From the NCBI GenBank assembly GCA_964035545.1, contig CAXIUT010000103.1:1-62000 (forward strand): DNA of 62,000 nucleotides, in the 5' to 3' direction. The notes below the pieces were generated by a model. That model was not told the origin of the DNA. It searched no databases and saw nothing but the letters and a program-made list of their open reading frames with translations. Shown here one piece after another: positions 10,729 through 24,132 of this stretch. Position numbers and translations under genes: made by a program. Source of the stretch: Bugula neritina (taxonomy: Eukaryota > Bryozoa > Gymnolaemata > Cheilostomatida > Bugulidae). How positions within the stretch are numbered: position 1 is the first letter of the stretch; each line of letters opens with the position of its first letter.

Positions 10729-12069
10729 ATGAGAAATAAATGAGTCATTCTATGAAAAGAGGTGTTTGCAGCACTTGTCCACTTTTGATTTTCATGCGGC
10801 ATGGAAACTTTTGTAGTTTTAAATAATGTCTCCAAATTCATCACTTGCATGTGTTTGGATACTTGATGAAAATTTTTATGCAAAACTTGATGCCTGCTTC
10901 AAAGACACCAGTGCTTAATTACTGTGTTAACTGTATTGGCACGTTGCCATGAGATATTTGGTAATATTTCGCATCACAACAAACTCTTCAGAAAGTTGAG
11001 AAAATCAGTCTAGAAAGTTAATGAAATAAACCTACCAGAGAGAGTAAGCTAGATGTAACAAGTAGATCCAAAACAAGTTGATAAACAATTGAAGTTGAAG
11101 TCTCCATGTAGTCAACACGTTAGTCCTAATGTCAAATGCAAACGTCTGCAACCAAACTGTGTAGACTTCATAAGCTGGTTAGCTGACAGGAGAGATTAAA
11201 GTTCTTAACTCTTGTGTGTATAGTGATGCCCATCTTGAACTAGAGATGGCTGACTGAAGACTGCTACTTTGTGAAAATTGACAATGCATATTATTATTAT
11301 TCATTGTTGAGATTCACGACTGCCATAAACAATGATAAAATATTCATTGTTGGTACTACTGAGTAGAATAAAATATAATATAATATTGTTTTCTGGACAG
11401 AAAAGTAATATCAAATGCATATTATAACTTACCATAAATCTACAGTGCTTCACATCTTCACCTTTTCCTGCAATTTTATTTCTTTGCAGTTAGAAGTAGT
11501 AGCTGAATATATGACGATGAAACATAACCCTTCACTTTCATTGCACCAGCACCAGTTGCAAGATAGGTGTGTTGGGAGTTATCTTTCCTAAAAATTTGTT
11601 CTTGGTGTTTATACGAAGCAGACACAGGCTAATATTAGTTTTGTTATTTGCAAGAGTTTTTCTGTCTGATTGTCCATCAGCAAAAGTTTGCGCCTTGCAG
11701 TTATTATGGAAATACCAGTGATGCTGGAAGACCTTTGCATTGTACACCCGCCTTTACTATTGAATTTAGATATTTTATTTTCCCATCCCCTCTCCTGCCC
11801 CCCTGTCCCCTCTAACAACCAGCAATCCTGACTCATGTGAATTGTGTTATTGTTCTAGAGTTGGCCCATGGGCCTACGGTATACGATTTGAAGCTTTATA
11901 GTTTACAGGCAGTCGAGATGAGTCACTGCTGAAACCCATTTTATTAGTAGACTATATTGCTCTTCAATCATCAGTTTTCATATTAAAACAGAAAGCTCAT
12001 CTGCAGCGCCATTTCATAGTGTTATATTTTGCTAGAGCAATAACTAATTTTAGATGCCTTTGCAAACAT
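10729..12069 (+). repeat. Unit M9, class b (M1-type head)
   Basis: The first roughly 530 bases carry the M1 variants, then class b sequence follows from unit position 660. Private changes are GTTTGGATAC near 10857, TTCACTTTC near 11535, CTACGGTATAC near 11878 and TTTCATAGTG near 12016. Confidence 0.95.
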
Positions 12070-13410
12070 ATGAGAAATAAATGAGTCATTCTATGAAAAG
12101 AGGTGTTTGCAGCACTTGTCCACTTTTGATTTACACGCGGCATCGAAACTTTTGTAGTTTTAAATAATGTCTCCAAATTCATCACTTGCATGTGTTTAGA
12201 TACTTGATGAAAATGTTTATGCAAAATTTGATGCCTGCTTCAAAGACACCAGTGCTTAATTACTGTGTTAACTGTATTGGCACGTTGCCATGAGATATTT
12301 GGTAATATTTCGCATCACAACAAACTCTTCAGAAAGTTAAGAAAATCAGTCTAGAAAGTTAATGAAATAAACCTACCAGAGAGAGTAAGCCAGATGTAAC
12401 AAGTAGATCCAAAATAAGTTGATTAACAATTGAAGTTGAAGTCTCGATGTAGTCAACACTTTAGTCCTAACGTCAAATGCTAACGTCTGCAACCAAACTG
12501 TGAAGACTTCATGAGCTGGTTAGCTGACAGGACACATTAAAGTTCTTAACTCTTGTGTGTATAGTGATGCCCATCTTGAACTAGAGAGGGCTGACTGAAG
12601 ACTGCTACTTTGTGAAAATTGACAATGCATATTATTATTATTCATTGTTGAGATTCACGACTGCCATAAACAATGATAAAATATTCATTGTTGGTACTAC
12701 TGAGTAGAATAAAATATAATATAATATTATTTTCTGGACAGACAAATAATATCAAATGCATATTATAACTTACCATAAATCTACAGTGCTTCACATCTTC
12801 ACCTTTTTCTGCAATGTTATTTCTTTGCAGTTAGAAGTACTAGCTGAATATATGACTATGAAACATAACCCTTCAATTTCATTGCACCAGCACCAGTTGC
12901 AAGATAGGTGTGTTGGGAGTTATCTTTCCCAAAACTTTGTTCTTGGTGTTTATACGAAGCAGACACAGGCTAATATTAGTTTTGTTATTTGCAAGAGTAT
13001 TTCTGTCTGATTGTCCATCGGCAAAAGTTTGCGCCTTGCAGTTATTATGGAAATACCAGTGATGCTGGAAGACCTTTGCATTGTACACCCGCCTTGACTA
13101 TTGAGTTTAGATGTTTTATTTTCCCATCCCCTCTCCCGCCCCCCTGTCCCCTCTAACAACCGGCAATCCTGACTCATGTGAATTGTGTTATTGTTCTAGA
13201 GTTGGCCCATGGGCCTACAGTATACGATTTGAAGCTTTATAGTTTACAGGCAGTCGAGATGAGTCACTGCTGAAACCCATTTTATTAGTAGACTATATTG
13301 CTCTTCAATCATCAGTTTTCATATTAAAAGAGAAAGCTCATCTGCAGCGCCATTTCACAGTGTTATGTTTTGCTAGAGCAATAACTACTTTTAGATGCCT
13401 TTGCAAACAT
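12070..13410 (+). repeat. Unit M10, class a
   Basis: Second half resembles M8 (GACAGACAAAT, GAGTATTTCTG). Private changes are AAAATAAGTTG near 12412 and ATTGAGTTTAG near 13100. The tail switches to the GAGAAGTAAATG style at the next boundary. Confidence 0.95.
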
Positions 13411-14751
13411 ATGAGAAGTAAATGAGTCATTCTATGAAAAGAGGTGTTTGCAGCACTTGTCCACTTTTGATCTACACGCGGCATGGAAACTTTTGTAGTT
13501 TTAAATAATGTCTCCAAATTCATCACTTGCATGTGTTTAGATACTTGATGAAAATTTTTATGCAAAACTTGATGCCTGCTTCAAAGACACCAGTGCTTAA
13601 TTACTGTGTTAACTGTATTGGCACGTTGCCATGAGATATTTGGTAATATTTCGCATCACAACAAACTCTTCAGAAAGTTAAGAAAATCAGTCTAGAAAGT
13701 TAATGAAATAAACCTACCAGAGAGAGTAAGCCAGATGTAACAAGTAGATCCAAAACAAGTTGATTAACAATTGAAGTTGAAGTCTCCATGTAGTCAACAC
13801 TTTAGTCCTAACGTCAAATGCAAACGTCTGCAACCAAACTGTGAAGACTTCATGAGCTGGTTAGCTGACAGGACACATTAAAGTTCTTAACTCTTGTGTG
13901 TATAGTGATGCCCATCTTGAACTAGAGAGGGCTGACTGAAGACTGCTACTTTGTGAAAATTGACAATGCATATTATTGTTATTCATTGTTGAGATTCACG
14001 ACTGCCATAAACAATGATAAAATATTCTTTGTTGGTACTACTGAGTAAAATAAAATATAATATAATATTGTTTTCTGGACAGAAAAGTAATATCAAATGC
14101 ATATTATAACTTACCATAAATCTACAGTGCTTCACATCTTCACCTTTTTTTGCAATGTTATTTCTTTGCAGTTAGAAGTACTAGCTGAATATATGACTAT
14201 GAAACATAACCCTTCAATTTCATTGCACCAGCACCAGTTGCAAGATAGGTGTGTTGGGAGTTATCTTTCCTAAAAATTTGTTCTTGGTGTTTATACGAAG
14301 CAGACACAGGCTATTATTAGTTTTGTTATTTGCAAGAGTTTTTCTGTCTGATTGTCCATCAGCAAAAGTTTGCGCCTTGCAGTTATTATGGAAATACCAG
14401 TGATGCTGGAAGACCTTTGCATTGTACACCCGCCTTGACTATTGAATTTAGATGTTTTATTTTCCCATCCCCTCTCCCGCCCCCCTGTCCCCTCTAACAA
14501 CCGGCAATCTTGACTCATGTGAATTGTGTTATTGTTCTAGAGTTGGCCCATGGGCCTACAGTATACGATTTGAAGCTTTATAGTTTACAGGCAGTCGAGA
14601 TGAGTCACTGCTGAAACCCATTTTATTAGTAGACTATATTGCTCTTCAATCATCAGTTTTCATATTAAAAGAGAAAGCTCATCTGCAGCGCCATTTCACA
14701 GTGTTATGTTTTGCTAGAGCAATAACTACTTTTAGATGCCTTTGCAAACAT
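13411..14751 (+). repeat. Unit M11, class n
   Basis: First n unit in the window: GATCTACACG head, TTCTTTGTTGG arm, TTTTTTTGCAATG tract, TAA in the plus frame. Private change CAATCTTGACTC near 14509. Confidence 0.95.
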
Positions 14752-16092
14752 ATGAGAAGTAAATGAGTCATTCTATGAAAAGAGGTGTTTGCAGCACTTG
14801 TCCACTTTTGATCTACACGCGGCATGGAAACCTTTGTAGTTTTAAATAATGTCTCCAAATTCATCACTTGCATGTGTTTAGATACTTGATGAAAATTTTT
14901 ATGCAAAACTTGATGCCTGCTTCAAAGACACCAGTGCTTAATTACTGTGTTAACTGTATTGGCACGTTGCCATGAGATATTTGGTAATATTTCGCATCAC
15001 AACAAACTCTTCAGAAAGTTAAGAAAATCAGTCTAGAAAGTTAATGAAATAAACCTACCAGAGAGAGTAAGCCAGATGTAACAAGTAGATCCAAAACAAG
15101 TTGATTAACAATTGAAGTTGAAGTCTCCATGTAGTCAACACTTTAGTCCTAACGTCAAATGCAAACGTCTGCAACCAAACTGTGAAGACTTCATGAGCTG
15201 GTTAGCTGACAGGACACATTAAAGTTCTTAACTCTTGTGTGTATAGGGATGCCCATCTTGAACTAGAGAGGGCTGACTGAAGACTGCTACTTTGTGAAAA
15301 TTGACAATGCATATTATTGTTATTCATTGTTGAGATTCACGACTGCCATAAACAATGATAAAACATTCTTTGTTGGTACTACTGAGTAAAATAAAATATA
15401 ATATAATATTGTTTTCTGGACAGAAAAGTAATATCAAATGCATATTATAACTTACCATAAATCTACAGTGCTTCACATCTTCACCTTTTTTTGCAATGTT
15501 ATTTCTTTGCAGTTAGAAGTACTAGCTGAATATATGACTATGAAACATAACCCTTCAATTTCATTGCACCAGCACCAGTTGCAAGATAGGTGTGTTGGGA
15601 GTTATCTTTCCTAAAAATTTGTTCTTGGTGTTTATACGAAGCAGACACAGGCTATTATTAGTTTTGTTATTTGCAAGAGTTTTTCTGTCTGATTGTCCAT
15701 CAGCAAAAGTTTGCGCCTTGCAGTTATTATGGAAATACACGTGATGCTGGAAGACCTTTGCATTGTACACCCGCCTTGACTATTGAATTTAGATGTTTTA
15801 TTTTCCCATCCCTTCTCCCGCCCCCCTGTCCCCTCTAACAACCGGCAATCCTGACTCATGTGAATTGTGTTATTGTTCTAGAGTTGGCCCATGGGCCTAC
15901 AGTATACGATTTGAAGCTTTATAGTTTACAGGCAGTCGAGATGAGTCACTGCTGAAACCCATTTTATTAGTAGACTATATTGCTCTTCAATCATCAGTTT
16001 TCATATTAAAAGAGAAAGCTCATCTGCAGCGCCATTTCACAGTGTTATGTTTTGCTAGAGCAATAACTACTTTTAGATGCCTTTGCAAACAT
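14752..16092 (+). repeat. Unit M12, class n
   Basis: Private changes are GAAACCTTTG near 14831, TATAGGGATG near 15247, AAACATTC near 15363 and ATACACGTG near 15738. The C-rich tract reads TCCCTTCTCCC, as in M13, M15, M27, M34 and M40. Confidence 0.95.
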
Positions 16093-17433
16093 ATGAGAAG
16101 TAAATGAGTCATTCTATGAAAAGAGGTGTTTGCAGCACTTGTCCACTTTTGATCTACACGCGGCATGGAAACTTTTGTAGTTTTAAATAATGTCTCCAAA
16201 TTCATCACTTGCATGTGTTTAGATACTTGATGAAAATTTTTATGCAAAACTTGATGCCTGCTTCAAAGACACCAGTGCTTAATTACTGTGTTAACTGTAT
16301 TGGCACGTTGCCATGAGATATTTGGTAATATTTCGCATCACAACAAACTCTTCAGAAAGTTAAGAAAATCAGTCTAGAAAGTTAATGAAATAAACCTACC
16401 AGAGAGAGTAAGCCAGATGTAACAAGTAGATCCAAAACAAGTTGATTAACAATTGAAGTTGAAGTCTCCATGTAGTCAACACTTTAGTCCTAACGTCAAA
16501 TGCAAACGTCTGCAACCAAACTGTGAAGACTTCATGAGCTGGTTAGCTGACAGGACACATTAAAGTTCTTAACTCTTGTGTGTATAGCGATGCCCATCTT
16601 GAACTAGAGAGGGCTGACTGAAGACTGCTACTTTGTGAAAATTGACAATGCATATTATTGTTATTCATTGTTGAGATTCACGACTGCCATAAACAATGAT
16701 AAAATATTCTTTGTTGGTACTACTGAGTAAAATAAAATATAATATAATATTGTTTTCTGGACAGAAAAGTAATATCAAATGCATATTATAACTTACCATA
16801 AATCTACAGTGCTTCACATCTTCACCTTTTTTTGCAATGTTATTTCTTTGCAGTTAGAAGTACTAGCTGAATATATGACTATGAAACATAACCCTTCAAT
16901 TTCATTGCACCAGCACCAGTTGCAAGATAGGTGTATTGAGAGTTATCTTTCCCAAAATTTTGTTCTTGGTGTTTATACGAAGCAGACACAGGCTAATATT
17001 AGTTTTGTTATTTGCAAGAGTTTTTCTGTCTGATTGTCCATCAGCAAAAGTTTGCGCCTTGCAGTTATTATGGAAATACCAGTGATGCTGGAAGACCTTT
17101 GCATTGTACACCCGCCTTGACTATTGAATTTAGATGTTTTATTTTCCCATCCCTTCTCCCGCCCCCCTGTCCCCTCTAACAACCGGCAATCCTGACTCAT
17201 GTGAATTGTGTTATTGTTCTAGAGTTGGCCCATGGGCCTACAGTATACGATTTGAAGCTTTATAGTTTACAGGCAGTCGAGATGAGTCACTGCTGAAACC
17301 CATTTTATTAGTAGACTATATTGCTCTTCAATCATCAGTTTTCATATTAAAAGAGAAAGCTCATCTGCAGCGCCATTTCACAGTGTTATATTTCGCCAGA
17401 GCAATAACTAATTTTAGATGCCTTTGCAAACAT
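16093..17433 (+). repeat. Unit M13, class a (n-to-a hybrid)
   Basis: The first part is class n up to TTTTTTTGCAATG near 16834; from about 16933 it is class a (GTGTATTGAG, CAA retained). Marked by TATAGCGATG at 16588. Confidence 0.95.
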
Positions 17434-18771
17434 ATGAGAAATAAATGAGTCATTCTATGAAAAGAGGTGTTTGCAGCACTTGTCCACTTTTGATTTACAA
17501 GCGGCATGGAAACTTTTGTAGTTTTAAATAATGTCTCCAAATTCATCACTTGCATGTGTTTAGATACTTGATTAAAATTTTTATGCAAAACTTGATGCCT
17601 GCTTCAAAGACACCAGTGCATAATTACTGTGTTAACTGTATTGGCACGCTGCCATGAGAAATTTGGTAATATTTCGCATCACAACAAACTCTTCAGAAAG
17701 TTAAGAAAATCAGTCTAGAAAGTTAATGAAATAAACCTACCAGAGAGAATAAGCCAGATGTAACAAGTAGATCCAAAACAAGTTGATTAACAATTGAAGT
17801 TGAAATCTCCATGTAGTCAACACTTTAGTCCTAATGTCAAATGCAAACGTCTGCAACCAAACTGTGTAGACTTCATGAGCTGGTTAGCTGACAGGACTCA
17901 TTAAAGTTCTTAACTCTTGTGTGTATAGTGATGCCCATCTTGAACTAGAGAGGGCTGACTGAAGACTGCTACTTTGTGAAAATTGACAATGCATATTATT
18001 GTTATTCATTGTTGAGATTCACGACTGCCATAAACAATGATAAAATATTCATTGTTGGTACTACTGAGTAGAATAAAATATAATATAATATTTTCTTGAC
18101 AGATAAATAATATCATATACAGAATCTAACTTACCATAAATCTACAGTCCTTCACATCTTCACCTTTTTCTGCAATGTTATTTCTTTGCAGTTAGAAGTA
18201 CTAGCTGAATATATGACTATGAAACATAACCCTTCAATTTCATTGCACCAGCACCAGTTGCAAGATAGGTGTGTTGGGAGTTATCTTTCCCAAAATTTTG
18301 TTCTTGGTGTTTATACGAAGCAGACACAAGCTAATATTAGTTTTGTTATTTGCAAGAGTTTTTCTGTCTGATTGTCCATCGGCAAAAGTTTGCGCCTTGC
18401 AGTTATTATGGAAATACCAGTGATGCTGGAAGACCTTTGCATTGTACACCAGCCTTTACTATTGAATTTAGATGTTTTAGTTTCCCATCCCCTCTCCCGC
18501 CCCCCTGTCCCCTCTAACAACCGGCAATCCTGACTCATGTGAATTGTGTTATTGTTCTAGAGTTGGCCCATGGGCCTACAGTATACGATTTGAAGCTTTA
18601 TAGTTTACAGGCAGTCGAGATGAGTCACTGCTGAAACCCATTTTATTAGTAGACTATATTGCTCTTCAATCATCAGTTTTCATATTAAAAGAGAAAGCTC
18701 ATCTGCAGCGCCATTTCACAGTGTTATGTTTTGCTAGAGCAATAACTACTTTTAGATGCCTTTGCAAACAT
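17434..18771 (+). repeat. Unit M14, class s, 1338 bp
   Basis: Carries the 3-bp loss and the ATATACAGAATCTAAC linker near 18115-18130. The head has ACAAGCGGCATGG, GATTAAAATTT and GTGCATAATTAC. Private changes are C at 18149 and CACAAGCTAAT near 18328. Confidence 0.95.
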
Positions 18772-20112
18772 ATGAGAAGTAAATGAGTCATTCTATGAAA
18801 AGAGGTGTTTGCAGCACTTGTCCACTTTTGATCTACACGCGGCATGGAAACTTTTGTAGTTTTAAATAATGTCTCCAAATTCATCACTTGCATGTGTTTA
18901 GATACTTGATGAAAATTTTTATGCAAAACTTGATGCCTGCTTCAAAGACACCAGTGCTTAATTACTGTGTTAACTGTATTGGCACGTTGCCATGAGATAT
19001 TTGGTAATATTTCGCATCACAACAAACTCTTCAGAAAGTTAAGAAAATCAGTCTAGAAAGTTAATGAAATAAACCTACCAGAGAGAGTAAGCCAGATGTA
19101 ACAAGTAGATCCAAAACAAGTTGATTAACAATTGAAGTTGAAGTCTCCATGTAGTCAACACTTTAGTCCTAACGTCAAATGCAAACGTCTGCAACCAAAC
19201 TGTGAAGACTTCATGAGCTGGTTAGCTGACAGGACACATTAAAGTTCTTAACTCTTGTGTGTATAGCGATGCCCATCTTGAACTAGAGAGGGCTGACTGA
19301 AGACTGCTACTTTGTGAAAATTGACAATGCATATTATTGTTATTCATTGTTGAGATTCACGACTGCCATAAACAATGATAAAATATTCTTTGTTGGTACT
19401 ACTGAGTAAAATAAAATATAATATAATATTGTTTTCTGGACAGAAAAGTAATATCAAATGCATATTATAACTTACCATAAATCTACAGTGCTTCACATCT
19501 TCACCTTTTTTTGCAATGTTATTTCTTTGCAGTTAGAAGTACTAGCTGAATATATGACTATGAAACATAACCCTTCAATTTCATTGCACCAGCACCAGTT
19601 GCAAGATAGGTGTATTGAGAGTTATCTTTCCCAAAATTTTGTTCTTGGTGTTTATACGAAGCAGACACAGGCTAATATTAGTTTTGTTAATTGCAAGAGT
19701 TTTTCTGTCTGATTGTCCATCAGCAAAAGTTTGCGCCTTGCAGTTATTATGGAAATACCAGTGATGCTGGAAGACCTTTGCATTGTACACCCGCCTTGAC
19801 TATTGAATTTAGATGTTTTATTTTCCCATCCCTTCTCCCGCCCCCCTGTCCCCTCTAACAACCGGCAATCCTGACTCATGTGAATTGTGTTATTGTTCTA
19901 GAGTTGGCCCATGGGCCTACAGTATACGATTTGAAGCTTTATAGTTTACAGGCAGTCGAGATGAGTCACTGCTGAAACCCATTTTATTAGTAGACTATAT
20001 TGCTCTTCAATCATCAGTTTTCATATTAAAAGAGAAAGCTCATCTGCAGCGCCATTTCACAGTGTTATATTTCGCCAGAGCAATAACTAATTTTAGATGC
20101 CTTTGCAAACAT
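18772..20112 (+). repeat. Unit M15, class a (n-to-a hybrid)
   Basis: Copy of M13 at an offset of 2679. Private change GTTAATTGC near 19689, an Ile-to-Asn change in the plus-strand frame. Confidence 0.95.
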
Positions 20113-21450
20113 ATGAGAAATAAATGAGTCATTCTATGAAAAGAGGTGTTTGCAGCACTTGTCCACTTTTGATTTACAAGCGGCATGGAAACTTTTGTAG
20201 TTTTAAATAATGTCTCCAAATTCATCACTTGCATGTGTTTAGATACTTGATTAAAATTTTTATGCAAAACTTGATGCCTGCTTCAAAGACACCAGTGCAT
20301 AATTACTGTGTTAACTGTATTGGCACGCTGCCATGAGAAATTTGGTAATATTTCGCATCACAACAAACTCTTCAGAAAGTTAAGAAAATCAGTCTAGAAA
20401 GTTAATGAAATAAACCTACCAGAGAGAATAAGCCAGATGTAACAAGTAGATCCAAAACAAGTTGATTAACAATTGAAGTTGAAATCTCCATGTAGTCAAC
20501 ACTTTAGTCCTAATGTCAAATGCAAACGTCTGCAACCAAACTGTGTAGACTTCATGAGCTGGTTAGCTGACAGGACTCATTAAAGTTCTTAACTCTTGTG
20601 TGTATAGTGATGCCCATCTTGAACTAGAGAGGGCTGACTGAAGACTGCTACTTTGTGAAAATTGACAATGCATATTATTGTTATTCATTGTTGAGATTCA
20701 CGACTGCCATAAACAATGATAAAATATTCATTGTTGGTACTACTGAGTAGAATAAAATATAATATAATATTTTCTTGACAGATAAATAATATCATATACA
20801 GAATCTAACTTACCATAAATCTACAGTGCTTCACATCTTCACCTTTTTCTGCAATGTTATTCCTTTGCAGTTAGAAGTACTAGCTGAATATATGACTATG
20901 AAACATAACCCTTCAATTTCATTGCACCAGCACCAGTTGCAAGATAGGTGTGTTGGGAGTTATCTTTCCCAAAATTTTGTTCTTGGTGTTTATACGAAGC
21001 AGACACAGGCTAATATTAGTTTTGTTATTTGCAAGAGTTTTTCTGTCTGATTGTCCATCGGCAAAAGTTTGCGCCTTGCAGTTATTATGGAAATACCAGT
21101 GATGCTGGAAGACCTTTGCATTGTACACCAGCCTTTACTATTGAATTTAGATGTTTTAGTTTCCCATCCCCTCTCCCGCCCCCCTGTCCCCTCTAACAAC
21201 CGGCAATCCTGACTCATGTGAATTGTGTTATTGTTCTAGAGTTGGCCCATGGGCCTACAGTATACGATTTGAAGCTTTATAGTTTACAGGCAGTCGAGAT
21301 GAGTCACTGCTGAAACCCATTTTATTAGTAGACTATATTGCTCTTCAATCATCAGTTTTCATATTAAAAGAGAACGCTCATCTGCAGCGCCATTTCACAG
21401 TGTTATGTTTTGCTAGAGCAATAACTACTTTTAGATGCCTTTGCAAACAT
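20113..21450 (+). repeat. Unit M16, class s, 1338 bp
   Basis: Copy of M14 at an offset of 2679. Private changes are C at 20862 in the acceptor-like tract (TTCCTTTGCAG) and AGAACGCTC near 21375. Confidence 0.95.
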
Positions 21451-22791
21451 ATGAGAAGTAAATGAGTCATTCTATGAAAAGAGGTGTTTGCAGCACTTGT
21501 CCACTTTTGATCTACACGCGGCATGGAAACTTTTGTAGTTTTAAATAATGTCTCCAAATTCATCACTTGCATGTGTTTAGATACTTGATGAAAATTTTTA
21601 TGCAAAACTTGATGCCTGCTTCAAAGACACCAGTGCTTAATTACTGTGTTAACTGTATTGGCACGTTGCCATGAGATATTTGGTAATATTTCGCATCACA
21701 ACAAACTCTTCAGAAAGTTAAGAAAATCAGTCTAGAAAGTTAATGAAATAAACCTACCAGAGAGAGTAAGCCAGATGTAACAAGTAGATCCAAAACAAGT
21801 TGATTAACAATTGAAGTTGAAGTCTCCATGTAGTCAACACTTTAGTCCTAACGTCAAATGCAAACGTCTGCAACCAAACTGTGAAGACTTCATGAGCTGG
21901 TTAGCTGACAGGACACATTAAAGTTCTTAACTCTTGTGTGTATAGTGATGCCCATCTTGAACTAGAGAGGGCTGACTGAAGACTGCTACTTTGTGAAAAT
22001 TGACAATGCATATTATTATTATTCATTGTTGAGATTCACGACTGCCATAAACAATGATAAAATATTCTTTGTTGGTACTACTGAGTAAAATAAAATATAA
22101 TATAATATTGTTTTCTGGACAGAAAAGTAATATCAAATGCATATTATAACTTACCATAAATCTACAGTGCTTCACATCTTCACCTTTTTTTGCAATGTTA
22201 TTTCTTTGCAGTTAGAAGTACTAGCTGAATATATGACTATGAAACATAACCCTTCAATTTCATTGCACCAGCACCAGTTGCAAGATAGGTGTGTTGGGAG
22301 TTATCTTTCCTAAAAATTTGTTCTTGGTGTTTATACGAAGCAGACACAGGCTATTATTAGTTTTGTTATTTGCAAGAGTTTTTCTGTCTGATTGTCCATC
22401 AGCAAAAGTTTGCGCCTTGCAGTTATTATGGAAATACCAGTGATGCTGGAAGACCTTTGCATTGTACACCCGCCTTGACTATTGAATTTAGATGTTTTAT
22501 TTTCCCATCCCCTCTCCCGCCCCCCTGCCCCCTCTAACAACCGGCAATCCTGACTCATGTGAATTGTGTTATTGTTCTAGAGTTGGCCCATGGGCCTACA
22601 ATATACGATTTGAAGCTTTATAGTTTACAGGCAGTAGAGATGAGTCACTGCTGAAACTCATTTTATTAGTAGACTATATTGCTCTTCAATAATCAGTTTT
22701 CATATTAAAAGAGAAAGCTCATCTGCAGCGCCATTTCACAGTGTTATGTTTTGCTAGAGCAATAACTACTTTTAGATGCCTTTGCAAACAT
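21451..22791 (+). repeat. Unit M17, class n
   Basis: First unit of the 4023-bp trimer. Marked by ATTATTATTC rather than ATTGTTATTC, CTGCCCCCTC, ACAATATACG, and a tail (GCAGTAGAG, GAAACTCATT) matching M1. Confidence 0.95.
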
Positions 22792-24132
22792 ATGAGAAAT
22801 AAATGAGTCATTCTATGAAAAGAGGTGTTTGCAGCACTTGTCCACTTTTGATTTACACGCGGCATCGAAACTTTTGTAGTTTTAAATAATGTCTCCAAAT
22901 TCATCACTTGCATGTGTTTAGATACTTGATGAAAATGTTTATGCAAAATTTGATGCCTGCTTCAAAGACACCAGTGCTTAATTACTGTGTTAACTGTATT
23001 GGCACGTTGCCATGAGATATTTGGTAATATTTCGCATCACAACAAACTCTTCAGAAAGTTAAGAAAATCAGTCTAGAAAGTTAATGAAATAAACCTACCA
23101 GAGAGAGTAAGCCAGATGTAACAAGTAGATCCAAAACAAGTTGATTAACAATTGAAGTTGAAGTCTCGATGTAGTCAACACTTTAGTCCTAACGTCAAAT
23201 TCAAACGTCTGCAACCAAACTGTGTAGACTTCATGAGCTGGTTAGCTGACAGGACAGATTAAAGTTCTTAACTCTTGTGTGTATAGTGATGCCCATCTTG
23301 AACTAGAGAGGGCTGACTGAAGACTGCTACTTTGTGAAAATTGACAATGCATATTATTATTATTCATTGTTGAGATTCACGACTGCCATAAACAATGATA
23401 AAATATTCATTGTTGGTACTACTGAGTAGAATAAAATATAATATAATATTATTTGCTGGAAAGATAAATAACATCAAATGCATATTATAACTTACCATAA
23501 ATCTACAGTGCTTCACATCTTCACCTTTTTCTGCAATGTTATTTCTTTGCAGTTAGAAGTACTAGCTGAATATATGACTATGAAACATAACCCTTCAATT
23601 TCATTGCACCAGCACCAGTTGCAAGATAGGTGTATTGAGAGTTATCTTTCCCAAAATTTTGTTCTTGGTGTTTATACGAAGCAGACACAGGCTAATATTA
23701 GTTTTGTTATTTGCAAGAGTTTTTCTGTCTGATTGTCCATCAGCAAAAGTTTGCGCCTTGCAGTTATTATGGAAATACCAGTGATGCTGGAAGACCTTTG
23801 CATTGTACACCCGCCTTTACTATTGAATTTAGATATTTTATTTTCCCATCCCCTCTCCCGCCCCCCTGTCCCCTCTAACAACCGGCAATCCTGACTCATG
23901 TGAATTGTGTTATTGTTCTAGAGTTGGCCCATGGGCCTACAGTATACGATTTGAAGCTTTATAGTTTACAGGCAGTCGAGATGAGTCACTGCTGAAACCC
24001 ATTTTATTAGTAGACTATATTGCTCTTCAATCATCAGTTTTCATATTAAAACAGAAAGCTCATCTGCAGCGCCATTTCACAGTGTTATATTTTGCTAGAG
24101 CAATAACTATTTTTAGATGCCTTTGCAAACAT
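22792..24132 (+). repeat. Unit M18, class a
   Basis: Marked by ATTATTTGCTGG near 23450 and AATAACATC near 23467, both shared only with M21. Confidence 0.95.

Larger units (their letters stand above)
1..13410 (+). repeat. Higher-order region 1: alternating a/b dimers, 2682 bp
   Basis: Units M2-M10 alternate between class a (CAA at unit position 861, 84-codon plus-strand frame open) and class b (CCTGCAATTTT tract, TAA at 861). M2-M3, M4-M5 and M6-M7 are three successive copies of a 2682-bp dimer. M3 and M5 are almost identical, as are the second halves of M2, M4 and M6. M8-M9 and M10 continue the alternation but carry other variant combinations. M1 is an extra a unit in front. Confidence 0.9.
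16093..21450 (+). repeat. Higher-order region 2: a-s dimer, 2679 bp, two copies
   Basis: M13-M14 (16093-18771) and M15-M16 (18772-21450) are tandem copies of a 1341+1338 bp dimer. They share markers rare elsewhere: TATAGCGATG (16588 and 19267, exactly 2679 apart), the tail ATTTCGCCAGAG, and the s-class linker. Private single-base differences, such as C at 18149 in M14 and C at 20862 in M16, show some divergence since duplication. Confidence 0.92.
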
